A stretch of DNA of 58,632 nt from Desulfosporosinus acididurans (lineage in GTDB: Bacteria; Bacillota; Desulfitobacteriia; Desulfitobacteriales; Desulfitobacteriaceae): positions 1-58,632 of the forward strand of contig NZ_LDZY01000019.1 in NCBI RefSeq assembly GCF_001029285.1, in the 5' to 3' direction. Position numbers and translations under genes: made by a program. The notes under the pieces are model-generated. The model did not search any database, had not been told where the DNA came from, and saw nothing but the letters and a program-made list of their open reading frames with translations. Shown one piece after another: positions 17,090 to 25,743 of this stretch; the first letter of the stretch is position 1, and every line of letters begins with the position of its first letter.

Positions 17090-18151
17090 CTAATGCAAAC
17101 TATCGCGGTCTGTCGCATCAGGAACCTTTTCCAACCAACCATATTCCACCATTAATTCTGCTCCATTCTTGGCCAAGAAAAGAACATCAGTAACTAAACC
17201 TCGAAACGTTGATACTAAATCAGACCGAGCACTATTCGTGTCTGCAATTCCATATTCCGTTAAAATATAGCCTATAACAGAAGTCGAATGGGTTAGAATT
17301 AATCTATCACTTACTGAAGACTCTTTTGTGTCAGATATAAGAATTTTTGTCATTTTCGGCGTAGGAAGGCTCTCCTCCGACAAAAAAGCACTAAGGATTT
17401 TTAAATGATCTCTAGCCGTTCCAATTGCTTTAAGAAGATATTTCTTTATTTTCTCTGACTTAACGACCTGACTATACCCAACATGTAACGTCTCAATTAA
17501 TTCTTTAGTTTCCACTAAGGCATAAAGATGGCTTATTTCCAGGGCATTGAGAGGTCTCTTCTTTCCAATAAGACTTCCAAAGTAATCCTTGTCATGAACA
17601 TAGTCTACTCTGGAAGGAACCTGGATAATCGGGGGTTTATCAATAATTCCTTTTGCTAACAGTACATCAGTAGATTTTTGATGAACCTTTGTAGACGTAT
17701 TAATGCATTCTACAAAAAACTTACGAAAATCCGAACGAGTTGACGCTGCCATAGCATTGCAATAGTAATACAAAACAAATTTTTGCATCAATCTAGTGTA
17801 CTGGAGTGTAAATGATTCGGAGAAAAGCTCTTTGGCATTGACATCAACATCCTTCTCGCCAAAGGCATCAGGAATCGGGCAATTAATTGAATTCAACAAA
17901 CCCTCCATAGATGTCACCCGTTGCGTTGAGACATCAAGAGCTTGCTGTAAAACCATTCGAATATCAGGATCTTTAGCTTTCGAAACATAATCTTTCAAAA
18001 AGCAAACAGACATACATTCTGCCAAATATCCAGACCAAAGATAACCGATTTCTGGTGAAGTTGGCAGAATATTAGACACGTTATGTTGAAAGGCTCCAAA
18101 AGAAACTTGTTCTTGTTGGGTTGATGCCTGATTGAATTCCTGTATGGTCAT
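17090..18151 (-). CDS. DUF3231 protein (tandem four-helix, spore-associated family)
   Basis: This 353-aa, mostly helical soluble protein has two similar halves, each a predicted ferritin-like/CotF-like bundle. Shared features are SPEIGYLWSGYLAECMSVCF in the first half and NALEISHLYALVETKELIE in the second; FRKFFVECINTSTKVHQKS and DRLILTHSTSVIGYILTEYG are typical of DUF3231. The family is found in endospore formers, but its function has not been established. The gene has its own start (GGGGGTAAAAAATA before ATG) and runs convergent to the ABC-F gene. Confidence 0.85.
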   Translation of the reverse strand: MTIQEFNQASTQQEQVSFGAFQHNVSNILPTSPEIGYLWSGYLAECMSVCFLKDYVSKAKDPDIRMVLQQALDVSTQRVTSMEGLLNSINCPIPDAFGEKDVDVNAKELFSESFTLQYTRLMQKFVLYYYCNAMAASTRSDFRKFFVECINTSTKVHQKSTDVLLAKGIIDKPPIIQVPSRVDYVHDKDYFGSLIGKKRPLNALEISHLYALVETKELIETLHVGYSQVVKSEKIKKYLLKAIGTARDHLKILSAFLSEESLPTPKMTKILISDTKESSVSDRLILTHSTSVIGYILTEYGIADTNSARSDLVSTFRGLVTDVLFLAKNGAELMVEYGWLEKVPDATDRDSLH

Positions 18152-18274
18152 TATTTTTTACCCCCTGTTGAATGTAGTAGCTCTTTTACTAGCTTATCCT
18201 TCAAGAGGCTTTTTTATGGTTTCCACCCAGAGCAATAAACATCTAACTTTTCTAATAAGTTAAATTTTTAGGGA

Positions 18275-18306
18275 AAAAGGAGAGCATGACACTCTCCTTT
18301 TCTACT
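18275..18306. terminator. Terminator hairpin
   Basis: AAAAGGAGAG pairs with CTCTCCTTTT around CATGACA. T-rich and A-rich flanks suit the gene ending at 18309 on the minus strand. Confidence 0.75.
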
Positions 18307-18308
18307 AG

Positions 18309-18518
18309 TCAAAGCAGCTCAAGTTCGTTCTGATCATATGCAAATTCATGAGTTGAAAAATCTAATTGGACAACAAGGAAGACTCCCATTTCATCACGAT
18401 CAACACGAACAATGGTACCCTTGTGATCATTATTTGTTTTAACACGGTTACCTACTTGAAACTTCTTATCTTGCATTAAAAGAGGATTTGTTTCCAATTC
18501 AAATATACTTTTTGACAT
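18309..18518 (-). CDS. Small SH3-like/KOW-like protein, 69 aa
   Basis: After a short N-terminal segment (SKSIFELETNPLLMQDKK) the protein has a compact beta-rich region (FQVGNRVKTNNDHKGTIVRV) that looks like a small SH3/KOW-type barrel, ending QNELELL. No function is assigned. I chose the second Met (18518) because the G-rich ribosome site (GGGGGG) lies before it, which the longer frame would translate. Confidence 0.65.
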   Translation of the reverse strand: MSKSIFELETNPLLMQDKKFQVGNRVKTNNDHKGTIVRVDRDEMGVFLVVQLDFSTHEFAYDQNELELL

Positions 18519-18755
18519 CTTTAGGCCCCCCCGTAATAAATACATCGTTGTGTTCTACCTTCAGCTCTTTAGTTAGCTGCATTTTTTACCACACCCTTTT
18601 ATTGCTTAACAATGGCCGGGAACTTAGCAATTTTCTTTTAGGTGTCTTAATTTTATCTAAATTCTCAATTTTAATCTGTGATCTAAATCAAATATTTATA
18701 TGACTTTAGTCATGGCTCATTGAGCATCATCAAAAACAAAACTCAAATTGAAGCT
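18519..18755. other. Intergenic region without clear features
   Basis: This is an AT-rich non-coding stretch between the small SH3-like gene and the terminator of the Mg2+ transport operon. I see no ORF with a ribosome site. Confidence 0.5.
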
Positions 18756-18757
18756 AT

Positions 18758-18810
18758 AAATTATTAAAGAGTGATTGATAACTCTTTCAATCACTCTTTA
18801 ATAATTTAAT
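18758..18810 (-). terminator. Terminator of the Mg2+ transport operon
   Basis: ATTATTAAAGAGTGATTGA pairs with TCAATCACTCTTTAATAAT around a 6-base loop, a long near-perfect hairpin downstream of the NRAMP-like gene. Confidence 0.8.
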
Positions 18811-18867
18811 TGATTTCTTTATCTTGCAAAGATTTAAGTTTTCTTTTTTCTAACGTATATAACACTT

Positions 18868-20112
18868 TTAAATAAAGGGACCAATCAAAAGGGCAAGCGT
18901 TAAACCGATTAAAATTATCGTAGTAGTCCATCCAACTATATTATGAAATAACTTGTTCGTATGCTCTCCCATGATCTCCTTGTTATTGATTAAAAGCATC
19001 ATACAAATTAGTACGACAGGCAGCAATACTCCGTTTAGAACCTGCGACCATAAACTTATCAATATAAGCGGCGCATTCGGTATAAGAATAATCCCCACAG
19101 CAATGATCAAGATCGCCGTAAATAATGTATAAAATTGAGGAGCTTCATTTAGTTTTTTATCAATACCTGCTTCAAAGCCAAATGCTTCACATACATAAAA
19201 TGCTGTGGCAATCGGAAGTATCGTAGCCGAAAAGACCGAAGCTATAAATAGACCGAAAGCGAATATTTGAGACGCAAACGTCCCGGCAAAGGGTTCCAAG
19301 GCCAATGCTGCATCTTTTGCCTCTTCTATTTTAACACCATTCACATGGAGAGTTGATGCACAGGCAACCACTATAAAGAAGGCAACAACTACTGTGGCAA
19401 TACTGCCAATAATTACGTCCCACATGGTAAATTTATAATCTTTAATTTCCAATCCTTTTTCTATTACGGCCGACTGCATGTAGAATTGCATCCATGGAGC
19501 TATCGTTGTCCCGATTAAGCCGATAACCATCGTAACATAATCGAAATTATATTCTATATCCGGGTGAATAATTGAGCTGCCAATTTCTCCCCAGTTCGGT
19601 TTTCCCATAATAGCCGATATGATGTAAGAAAGAAGGAACACACTGAAGATTAAAAATATCTTTTCAGCCATACGATAAGTGCCTTTGACAACCAGAAACC
19701 ATACAGCAATAGCCACAAGTGGTACCGCTATATATTTGCTGACATCGAAAACCTGCATACTACCCGCTACACCGGCGAACTCCGTCGTTGTATTTCCGAT
19801 GTCGGCAATGAGCAGACCAATAAAGATAAAAAATGTAATTTTCACCCCGGCGTTTTCCCTAATTAAATCAGCTAGTCCTTTTCCTGTGACCATACCCATT
19901 CTAGCGTTCATTTCCTGTACAACGACAAGGGCAACGAAGGCAGGAATCAATGTCCATAAAAGACTATATCCGTAGTGCGCTCCGGCCACCGAATACGTTG
20001 TAATCCCGCCGGCATCGTTATCAACACTCCCCGTGATAATACCCGGACCTAATACTGCCAAAAATAAAACCAGATTTCTTAATAAGGATGATTTCTTAGC
20101 TTGCGTCATCAT
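18868..20112 (-). CDS. NRAMP-fold divalent cation transporter, probable Mg2+ type (NrMT)
   Basis: This 414-aa protein has about 11 transmembrane helices. In helix 1 the canonical metal-binding DPGN of Mn/Fe NRAMPs is DNDA (LGPGIITGSVDNDAGGITT). In helix 6 the canonical AxxMPH is TTIAPW, so the soft ligand Met is Ala and the conserved His is Trp. Loss of the Met is the known mark of the NRAMP-related Mg2+ transporters. The gene lies 15 bases after a cytosolic MgtE_N-CBS protein and behind an M-box riboswitch, both Mg2+-specific signals. I chose ATG 20112 after GGAGGTGAT; the longer frame would translate the ribosome site. Confidence 0.88.
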   Translation of the reverse strand: MMTQAKKSSLLRNLVLFLAVLGPGIITGSVDNDAGGITTYSVAGAHYGYSLLWTLIPAFVALVVVQEMNARMGMVTGKGLADLIRENAGVKITFFIFIGLLIADIGNTTTEFAGVAGSMQVFDVSKYIAVPLVAIAVWFLVVKGTYRMAEKIFLIFSVFLLSYIISAIMGKPNWGEIGSSIIHPDIEYNFDYVTMVIGLIGTTIAPWMQFYMQSAVIEKGLEIKDYKFTMWDVIIGSIATVVVAFFIVVACASTLHVNGVKIEEAKDAALALEPFAGTFASQIFAFGLFIASVFSATILPIATAFYVCEAFGFEAGIDKKLNEAPQFYTLFTAILIIAVGIILIPNAPLILISLWSQVLNGVLLPVVLICMMLLINNKEIMGEHTNKLFHNIVGWTTTIILIGLTLALLIGPFI

Positions 20113-20127
20113 GGTAATCACCTCCAT

Positions 20128-21369
20128 CTAATTTCTTCTTTTTCTTACGACCAAATCCATGACATCATTAATAATGACCATACCAAGCATCTTCATTTTT
20201 TTGTCAACAACTGGAACTGAAAGCAAATTATATTTCGTTATTATTTCATTCAGTTTTTCAATCTTTTCATAATCGTATACATAGATAACATCTGTATGCA
20301 TGATCTCCTTAAGTTTTACATCAAGTTCAGAAATAACAATATCCCTTAACGAGACTATCGCGATAAGTTTTTCATGATCATCAACAATATACAGATAATA
20401 AACCGTATCTGGTTCAGGTTTTAAGTGTCTTAACTCCCTTAACGTTTCGTTGACTGTCATGCTCTGATTAAGAGAAATATAATCTGTAGTCATTAAACTT
20501 CCTACCGTGTCATCCGGGTATTCCATCAATTCCCGAACTTCAAGAGATACTTCTTGTTCCATCTCATTTAACAGTTTCTCGGCATCTTCCTCTTCCATCT
20601 CATCAAGAATATCTGCGACTTCATCTGCCGGCATTTTCTCAAGAACGTCGGCTGCCTTTTCTACCGAAAGGTTTGCCAAGACGTGTAATTGCGCATCAGT
20701 TTCAAGTTCTTCCAGTACATCGGCAGCTTTCTCTTCGTCGAGAGAGTTAAAAATGGCAACCTGAGTATGCCTGTCATAATCTTCAATAATATCTGCTAGA
20801 TCAGAGGGATGAAGGGTTAAAAGTTTATCATGTTCTTTGGAAAGCGTTAGTCCTACATGGATATAATCTACAGAAGCCACATCATCCCATAAAATCATTT
20901 TACTTGGTACGCGAATCCCAAAAGGCTTCAAAATCTTCTTTATCGGTTTAGCAATTCCAATACGTCTCAAAAGGCCATCGAAACCTACATCAACCGCAAT
21001 CGTAAATATACCGCTTTTAAGAATTGCTAACCTTAAATCATTCACCCTTACAACTTTCCGACCATCCATATCGACGATTTGCTTGTCTAAAACATGCTTT
21101 TTCAGGAACATGGTATTCTCTTTGGCAACTGTCATTTCTTGTAACTGATCACACCGAATAATGTACTGACCCTTATCTTTAAAAATTGATATCCCTGAAA
21201 AGTCAATAACTCTAATTTCTCTCTCAAGCTTAACTTTAGCCGCAATCACTTTTGGACTAATCTCGTTTACATCAACAATTAAATCTAATAGTTTGCCTAT
21301 TGTTTTATGATTACTCGAAATAACTTTATTACCTAATACCCGGCTAAGATAAAACGTTGATACTGACAC
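20128..21369 (-). CDS. Soluble PRC-barrel / MgtE N-domain / CBS-pair protein
   Basis: This 413-aa protein has no membrane segment. Residues about 1-175 form two PRC-barrel-like units (LGNKVISSNHKTIGKLLDLI; DMDGRKVVRVNDLRLA). Residues about 185-285 are the MgtE N superhelix (LHPSDLADIIEDYDRHTQ, EKAADVLEKMPADEVADIL). Two CBS motifs follow (VGSLMTTDYISLNQSMTV; IMHTDVIYVYDYEKIEKL). In MgtE channels this module senses cytosolic Mg2+ and closes the pore; here the pore is absent and the next gene is an NRAMP transporter. I infer that it is a separate regulatory subunit. The GTG start at 21369 follows GGAGGG; the upstream ATG overlaps that site. Confidence 0.88.
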   Translation of the reverse strand: MSVSTFYLSRVLGNKVISSNHKTIGKLLDLIVDVNEISPKVIAAKVKLEREIRVIDFSGISIFKDKGQYIIRCDQLQEMTVAKENTMFLKKHVLDKQIVDMDGRKVVRVNDLRLAILKSGIFTIAVDVGFDGLLRRIGIAKPIKKILKPFGIRVPSKMILWDDVASVDYIHVGLTLSKEHDKLLTLHPSDLADIIEDYDRHTQVAIFNSLDEEKAADVLEELETDAQLHVLANLSVEKAADVLEKMPADEVADILDEMEEEDAEKLLNEMEQEVSLEVRELMEYPDDTVGSLMTTDYISLNQSMTVNETLRELRHLKPEPDTVYYLYIVDDHEKLIAIVSLRDIVISELDVKLKEIMHTDVIYVYDYEKIEKLNEIITKYNLLSVPVVDKKMKMLGMVIINDVMDLVVRKRRN

Positions 21370-21567
21370 AATAAATCCCTCCATTTCTTATATGGAGGGA
21401 TTTTTGACAATAATATATTAGACTTAGATATATAAATAAATCAAAGTCAAAATTCCCCCCACGCTATATTCAAATAAAAGCATCTACCATCAGGGTCTGT
21501 GTCCATCATGAACAACCTCCATGTTTCAGACTATAAAGTTGCAATGCAACTGTTACAACTTGCGAAA

Positions 21568-21612
21568 AATAATAAAACCTTCGCCAGAACTTGAACAACA
21601 TGGCGAAGGCAT
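21568..21612 (-). terminator. Expression-platform terminator of the M-box
   Basis: On the minus strand CCTTCGCC pairs with GGCGAAGG, followed by TTTTATTATTTTT. The loop contains GTTCAAGTT, complementary to AACTTGAAC at the 3' edge of the aptamer (about 21633-21642). Aptamer closing and antiterminator formation are therefore mutually exclusive. Confidence 0.85.
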
Positions 21613-21627
21613 AATAATCCCTTGTTA

Positions 21628-21795
21628 AATCCCGTTCAAGTTTTAGCTCTGCAAGGCAGTGAAATTACATTAGGTTATGCCTTGTTTTTCGACATATCCT
21701 GTTGACCTTCTCGAGTTGTCTCCAACTCTCCGCGGCAGCAATCCATATCCTTGCGGTAGCCTCACCTACCGAGTAATTATTGACTTCGCGTTTAT
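21628..21795 (-). ncRNA. M-box (ykoK) magnesium riboswitch
   Basis: Read on the minus strand, the conserved blocks appear in the right order and spacing: GGTAGGTGAGGCTACC, TTGCTGCCGCGG, GGTCAACAGGATATGTCG and AGAGCTAAAACTTGAAC. These match the M-box aptamer, which folds with Mg2+ and causes early termination. The terminator follows. The riboswitch lies about 260 bases upstream of the MgtE_N-CBS gene. Repression at high Mg2+ is the expected mode. Confidence 0.92.
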
Positions 21796-21799
21796 TATA

Positions 21800-22234
21800 A
21801 TACTTTAGTCGCCTAATTACAAGCACACGAACTCAGTTTTTGTGCAATTTGTTTTGTTTTAGTGCATAAACCTTAAATATCTGTACTATGCTCAATGGAT
21901 TCTTATTTTAAACCAGATATAGCCTTATTTCAAGGAGATATTGTATGAGATAATTGCCAACGAGATGGATTGCACCTCATAAATTAACTTATTACTTAAG
22001 AATAATTTCATTTATACATGACAATAATTATTAACATCCACAGTAGTCATTTTTATGAAATCAGATATAAAATACTAGCTCATCATTGAAAATTTAGCAC
22101 AAGAAAACATATCGTCCCGGATAAAGTATTTCTTGAATTTTAAGAGATTTCTTATGGACAAATAGATTACTTTGGTTTATTATTTATTCATTGTTTTTAT
22201 TCATACTATTTTTATCGGAATAGGTGGTATACTT
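21800..22234. other. Divergent intergenic region
   Basis: This region holds the promoters for the M-box transcript (minus) and the nitrite/sulfite reductase gene (plus). It is very AT-rich. I see no further gene; AAGGAGATATTGTATG at 21930-21946 starts only a two-codon ORF. Confidence 0.5.
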
Positions 22235-23884
22235 ATGCTGAACATTATCAACAAGTGGGCATTAAATGCCCAAAAACTTAATAGTTTTGAGTTAACTAAA
22301 CTGGATACCGATGGACTCGACATCTTAGACAAACTTAACTATTTTCAGAAGGCGAGCTTTACTTCTATAAGCAATGAAGAAAGAGACCTACTTAAATGGG
22401 CAGGTATTTATATCCAACGTCCTCGCTCAGATGGATATTTTATGATGCGTGTCAAAATTCCCTTCGGAGTCATGATAAGTACCCAAGCGCGGGTTCTTGC
22501 CTCTATCTCTAAGGATTATGGCCGGGATATCTTAGATATTACCACCCGGCAATCAATTCAATTTCATTGGCTAAGGATAGAAGATATTCCAAGTATTCAG
22601 AGCAAGCTCGCCTCGGTAAACTTGAGTAGTGTCGAAGCCTGCGGAGACTGCCCTCGCAATATTATTGGAAACCCCCTGGCAGGAATAGATCCTCATGAAA
22701 TCTTGGACACTCGTAAGATTCAAAATGAAGTTTACAACTTCTTTCAAGGAAATAGAGATTTCTCTAACCTTCCCCGAAAATTTAAAGTTTCTATCTCAGC
22801 CAATATCTTTGATACAGGTCATGCTGCGATTAATGACCTTGCCTTTACACCAGCCTCTAAATTAATTGATAATGAAATTGTTCAAGGTTTCCACGTTTAC
22901 GTTGGCGGAGGGTTATCTGCCAAGCCCCATCTAGCAAAGAAACTGGATATTTTTCTGAAACCTGATGAGGTTCTCAAAGTAACAATTGGTGTTGCAAGCC
23001 TATTTCGTGATTTTGGCTATCGTCAAAGCCGACAGCATGCCCGCCTAAAATTTTTAGTCGCTGATTGGGGTGCCATGAAATTTAAGCAAGAACTTGAAAA
23101 GTTAGTTGGGCCTCTTTTAAGCGGAGGGGATGATTTAATCTGTGGTTGGAATGCGGGATATTTTAATGGCATTCATCAGCAAAAACAACCTGGGCTTCAT
23201 TATTTTGGTTTGTCGGTCCCTCTTGGACGTCTAAGTGCAGATAATCTCAAGGATTTAGCAGACATTACCGACAAATACGGAGATGGAACAATACGAATTA
23301 CAAATTCCCAAAACATAATACTTGCCGGTATTTCAGATAACCGCGTGATGTCCTTTTTACATGAGCCGCTGTTACATGTATTAACCCCTTTCCCAGAAAC
23401 GTTCAAAGCTCATACCATTTCTTGTACTGGTAAGGATTTCTGCAATTTAGCCATTGTAGAAACAAAAAAATACGCTCGACAGATCTCCCAATACCTCGAT
23501 AATACATTAAAATTAGATACTCCTATACGCATTCATATTACCGGTTGTCCCAATTCTTGCGGCCAAGTGCAACTTGCAGATATCGGACTGCGAGGAGCCA
23601 AATCTAAAAAAACAAGTCAAACGATTGAAGGTTTTGAACTACAAATCGGAGGTGTATTAGGCCCGGAGCCTCAGATCGGAACAAGTTTAAAAGGATTCAT
23701 CCCTGCAGATATTGCACATGTCGTAATTGAACAATTAATTCGTTTTTATAAGGATCATAGAATAGATCATGAGTCTTTCAATACATTTATTAATCGAAAT
23801 GGAACAGAAGAATTTCAGAGCATCCTTAATAACTTCCTCGACAGGATTTTTGTTCCGACAGAGTCTCGATACGGATTAACCTAG
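22235..23884 (+). CDS. Siroheme [4Fe-4S] nitrite/sulfite reductase, ferredoxin type
   Basis: This 549-aa cytoplasmic protein has the two-fold repeated NiR/SiR architecture. The N half has DITTRQSIQFHWL and CGDCPRNIIGNPLAG; the C half has the cluster and siroheme ligands CTGKDFC and GCPNSCG, four Cys in the usual C-x5-C...C-x3-C pattern. It reduces nitrite to ammonium or sulfite to sulfide with six electrons. Lack of fused ferredoxin or flavin domains suits the assimilatory, ferredoxin-dependent type. Nitrite versus sulfite cannot be decided. I chose ATG 22235 after GGTGG. A LysR gene converges on it. Confidence 0.9.
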   Translation: MLNIINKWALNAQKLNSFELTKLDTDGLDILDKLNYFQKASFTSISNEERDLLKWAGIYIQRPRSDGYFMMRVKIPFGVMISTQARVLASISKDYGRDILDITTRQSIQFHWLRIEDIPSIQSKLASVNLSSVEACGDCPRNIIGNPLAGIDPHEILDTRKIQNEVYNFFQGNRDFSNLPRKFKVSISANIFDTGHAAINDLAFTPASKLIDNEIVQGFHVYVGGGLSAKPHLAKKLDIFLKPDEVLKVTIGVASLFRDFGYRQSRQHARLKFLVADWGAMKFKQELEKLVGPLLSGGDDLICGWNAGYFNGIHQQKQPGLHYFGLSVPLGRLSADNLKDLADITDKYGDGTIRITNSQNIILAGISDNRVMSFLHEPLLHVLTPFPETFKAHTISCTGKDFCNLAIVETKKYARQISQYLDNTLKLDTPIRIHITGCPNSCGQVQLADIGLRGAKSKKTSQTIEGFELQIGGVLGPEPQIGTSLKGFIPADIAHVVIEQLIRFYKDHRIDHESFNTFINRNGTEEFQSILNNFLDRIFVPTESRYGLT

Positions 23885-23943
23885 GACTTCTTGGAGGATA
23901 AACGCTAATCATATAAAATATCTACTCTCCTTTTCAATATATG

Positions 23944-24912
23944 TTACTTCGATGCAAGCAAATGTTTTTTACTCATCTGCTTCTCTATTTCGTAATAATC
24001 CATACTTAATATCTCTCCAATTAACTCATGATTATGCAGCAAGTTAATTAAGATAAGTTCCTCATCAGCACTCTTAATGTGAGCATATGAGAGAATATTA
24101 AGAGCGCGGCAAACGGGCGCATTTGGTATTTTTAATGTTTTAAAAATTTTTTGGTCACTCTCTTTACTGACAGTTAACGAAGAGATAATTGCAATCCCCA
24201 GCCCGGCTGCGACCGCTTGTTTGATCGCCTGAGTACTCCCTAACTCCATGGACAAATTCACTCGAGTTGGATCAATCCCCTTCTCTCTAAGCATGATCTC
24301 CATCACTCTGCGAGTTTCAGAGCCTGCCTCCCTGGTCACTAAACGCTCATTTAACAGTTCTTCGAGCGTAATAGTTGTTCTAGATGCCCAAGGGTGGAAA
24401 TATGGAAGAGCGACTACCAGCTCATCTTCCCAAAAACGTTCAACATTCAGATCTGCGTGCTTGTCAATTTGGCCCTCGATTAAACCTATATGTATTTTTC
24501 TCTCCATGATCTCTTGATATATTGACTCTGTATTTCCGATCTTCACTTTAAACTCAACGTCAGGATGAGTTTCATATAAAAATGCTAAAAGACTTGGCAG
24601 AATATATTCTCCGATCACCAATGTTGTGCCAACACAGATTACTTTTTTCTGTCTCTTGGAAAGGTTTTTTATCTGTTCTCTGGCATTTGAAAGTACATCT
24701 AACACATTTCGAACATGTGCGTAGAAAATTTCGCCCTCTTTAGTCAAAGAAACCCCTTTATTGGACCTATTAAAAAATTTTGCCCCATATTCGTGTTCCA
24801 GGTTCTTAATTTGCAACGTAATATTTGGTTGACTCATGTGAAGTTTTTTTGCGGTTGACGTTATATTATGAGAGTCTGCTACCTCTTTAAATACCAGTAA
24901 ATGTTCTTCCAT
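23944..24912 (-). CDS. LysR-family transcriptional regulator
   Basis: This 322-aa protein has an N-terminal winged HTH (FKEVADSHNITSTAKKLHMS, then QPNITLQIKNLEHEYGAKFF) and a two-lobed effector domain (about 90-300; VGTTLVIGEYILPSLL, GSTQAIKQAVAAGLGIAII). It resembles the CysL/YeiE group, whose members often control sulfite or nitrite metabolism. It converges on the siroheme reductase gene, so that gene is a candidate target only by proximity. Confidence 0.88.
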   Translation of the reverse strand: MEEHLLVFKEVADSHNITSTAKKLHMSQPNITLQIKNLEHEYGAKFFNRSNKGVSLTKEGEIFYAHVRNVLDVLSNAREQIKNLSKRQKKVICVGTTLVIGEYILPSLLAFLYETHPDVEFKVKIGNTESIYQEIMERKIHIGLIEGQIDKHADLNVERFWEDELVVALPYFHPWASRTTITLEELLNERLVTREAGSETRRVMEIMLREKGIDPTRVNLSMELGSTQAIKQAVAAGLGIAIISSLTVSKESDQKIFKTLKIPNAPVCRALNILSYAHIKSADEELILINLLHNHELIGEILSMDYYEIEKQMSKKHLLASK

Positions 24913-25516
24913 GAGATTATGTCCCCCTAGCTGCAGTTTAATAGGATTCGAACGAACAAGTTTACGGAAAATCTTATTCTTTTGGAAATGATAAATCGTT
25001 TTCCCCCAAAGTAACGTTTTAAGAGCTAACTACTCCCGCTTAATTTTTAGTACTATAATTATAGCCATTATTAATTCGCTTAAGCGTGAGTAAAATCACG
25101 TTTAGATATTTATGTCAAAAACGAAAAGCCGGTTTTATCTGGTGCTTTATATCTCTGATATATCAAATCAAAAGCCTTAATAAAAGAAACGCTGTATAGC
25201 TGGGTAATTTATACCCGCTATTACAGCGTTTTTTTTATTAAGAATTGATAGAAAATCACCATTTTTCCTACGCTTATCTCTATAATCCTTTGAGGCGGGA
25301 TCTTGTAACCTAGGCTATGCTTCGTATCGTTTCCCCTTATTGTTCTTGGCTGTAATTAAACATCACCCGGGTCGGAAGCAATCTGACAAATCGAAATACG
25401 TGAGATAACTATGATCTCGAGCACAGTTCAAAATTACCTCAAATGATATCATTCCATATATATGAACAAACTATAAGGCAAAGCCCTGAATACGAATCAG
25501 ATAGGAGATCAGAGTT
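24913..25516. other. Intergenic region with orphan strong hairpin
   Basis: Between the LysR gene and the small Cys-rich gene I find no ORF with a ribosome site. It contains the strong terminator described separately and a short hairpin CGTGA-gtaaaa-TCACG near 25085-25100. Confidence 0.5.
25188..25242. terminator. Long bidirectional terminator hairpin without an adjacent gene
   Basis: AACGCTGTA-TAGC-GGGTA pairs with TACCC-GCTA-TACAGCGTT around a 5-base loop (about 19 bp), followed by T8 on the plus strand. The minus strand also has a T-rich tail (TTTCTTTTATT). It is 500 bases beyond the end of the molybdoenzyme gene and 1.3 kb beyond the siroheme reductase gene. Confidence 0.8.
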
Positions 25517-25727
25517 ATGAATAAAGATCATTCTGTTGCTTTAGAGCATGGAGATTATGAAAATAATATAGACCTTGTCATTAAACATTGTAACTCCTGC
25601 AGCTTTTGGTAATCCCATGGACTACTTAACAAAAGTTTTAGAAAACAAATTTGAAGAAGGAATAAAATATCAATTTATTGATCAATGTGGCTGTGGAGGT
25701 TATGTTCTTCGCGTTTGGAGACTTTAA
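25517..25727 (+). pseudogene. Small Cys-rich protein with a one-base frameshift
   Basis: A good ribosome site (AGGAGAT) precedes ATG 25517. The frame reads to CNSCSFW then stops. Removing one T from the TTTT run at 25604-25607 gives CNSCSFGNPMDYLTKVLENK and continues to CGCGGYVLRVWRL at 25727. The joined product (69 aa) has CxxC and CxC pairs about 35 residues apart, which suggests a Zn or Fe-S site. I do not recognise the family. It lies tail to tail with the molybdoenzyme gene. A sequencing error in the T-run is possible. Confidence 0.6.
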
Positions 25728-25743
25728 GGTAAGCTATCATGAC

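Noticed and set aside
18868-20112. Annotation as Mn2+/Fe2+ transporter MntH
   Set aside because: The DPGN and MPH metal-site motifs are changed and the leader is an M-box, so Mg2+ is the better reading.
21568-21795. yybP-ykoY (Mn2+) riboswitch
   Set aside because: Its paired GGGGAG-type motifs are absent; TAGGTGAGGCT, TGCTGCC and GGTCAACAGG are M-box blocks.
21900-22000. Small gene behind AAGGAGATATTGTATG
   Set aside because: The frame ends after two codons.
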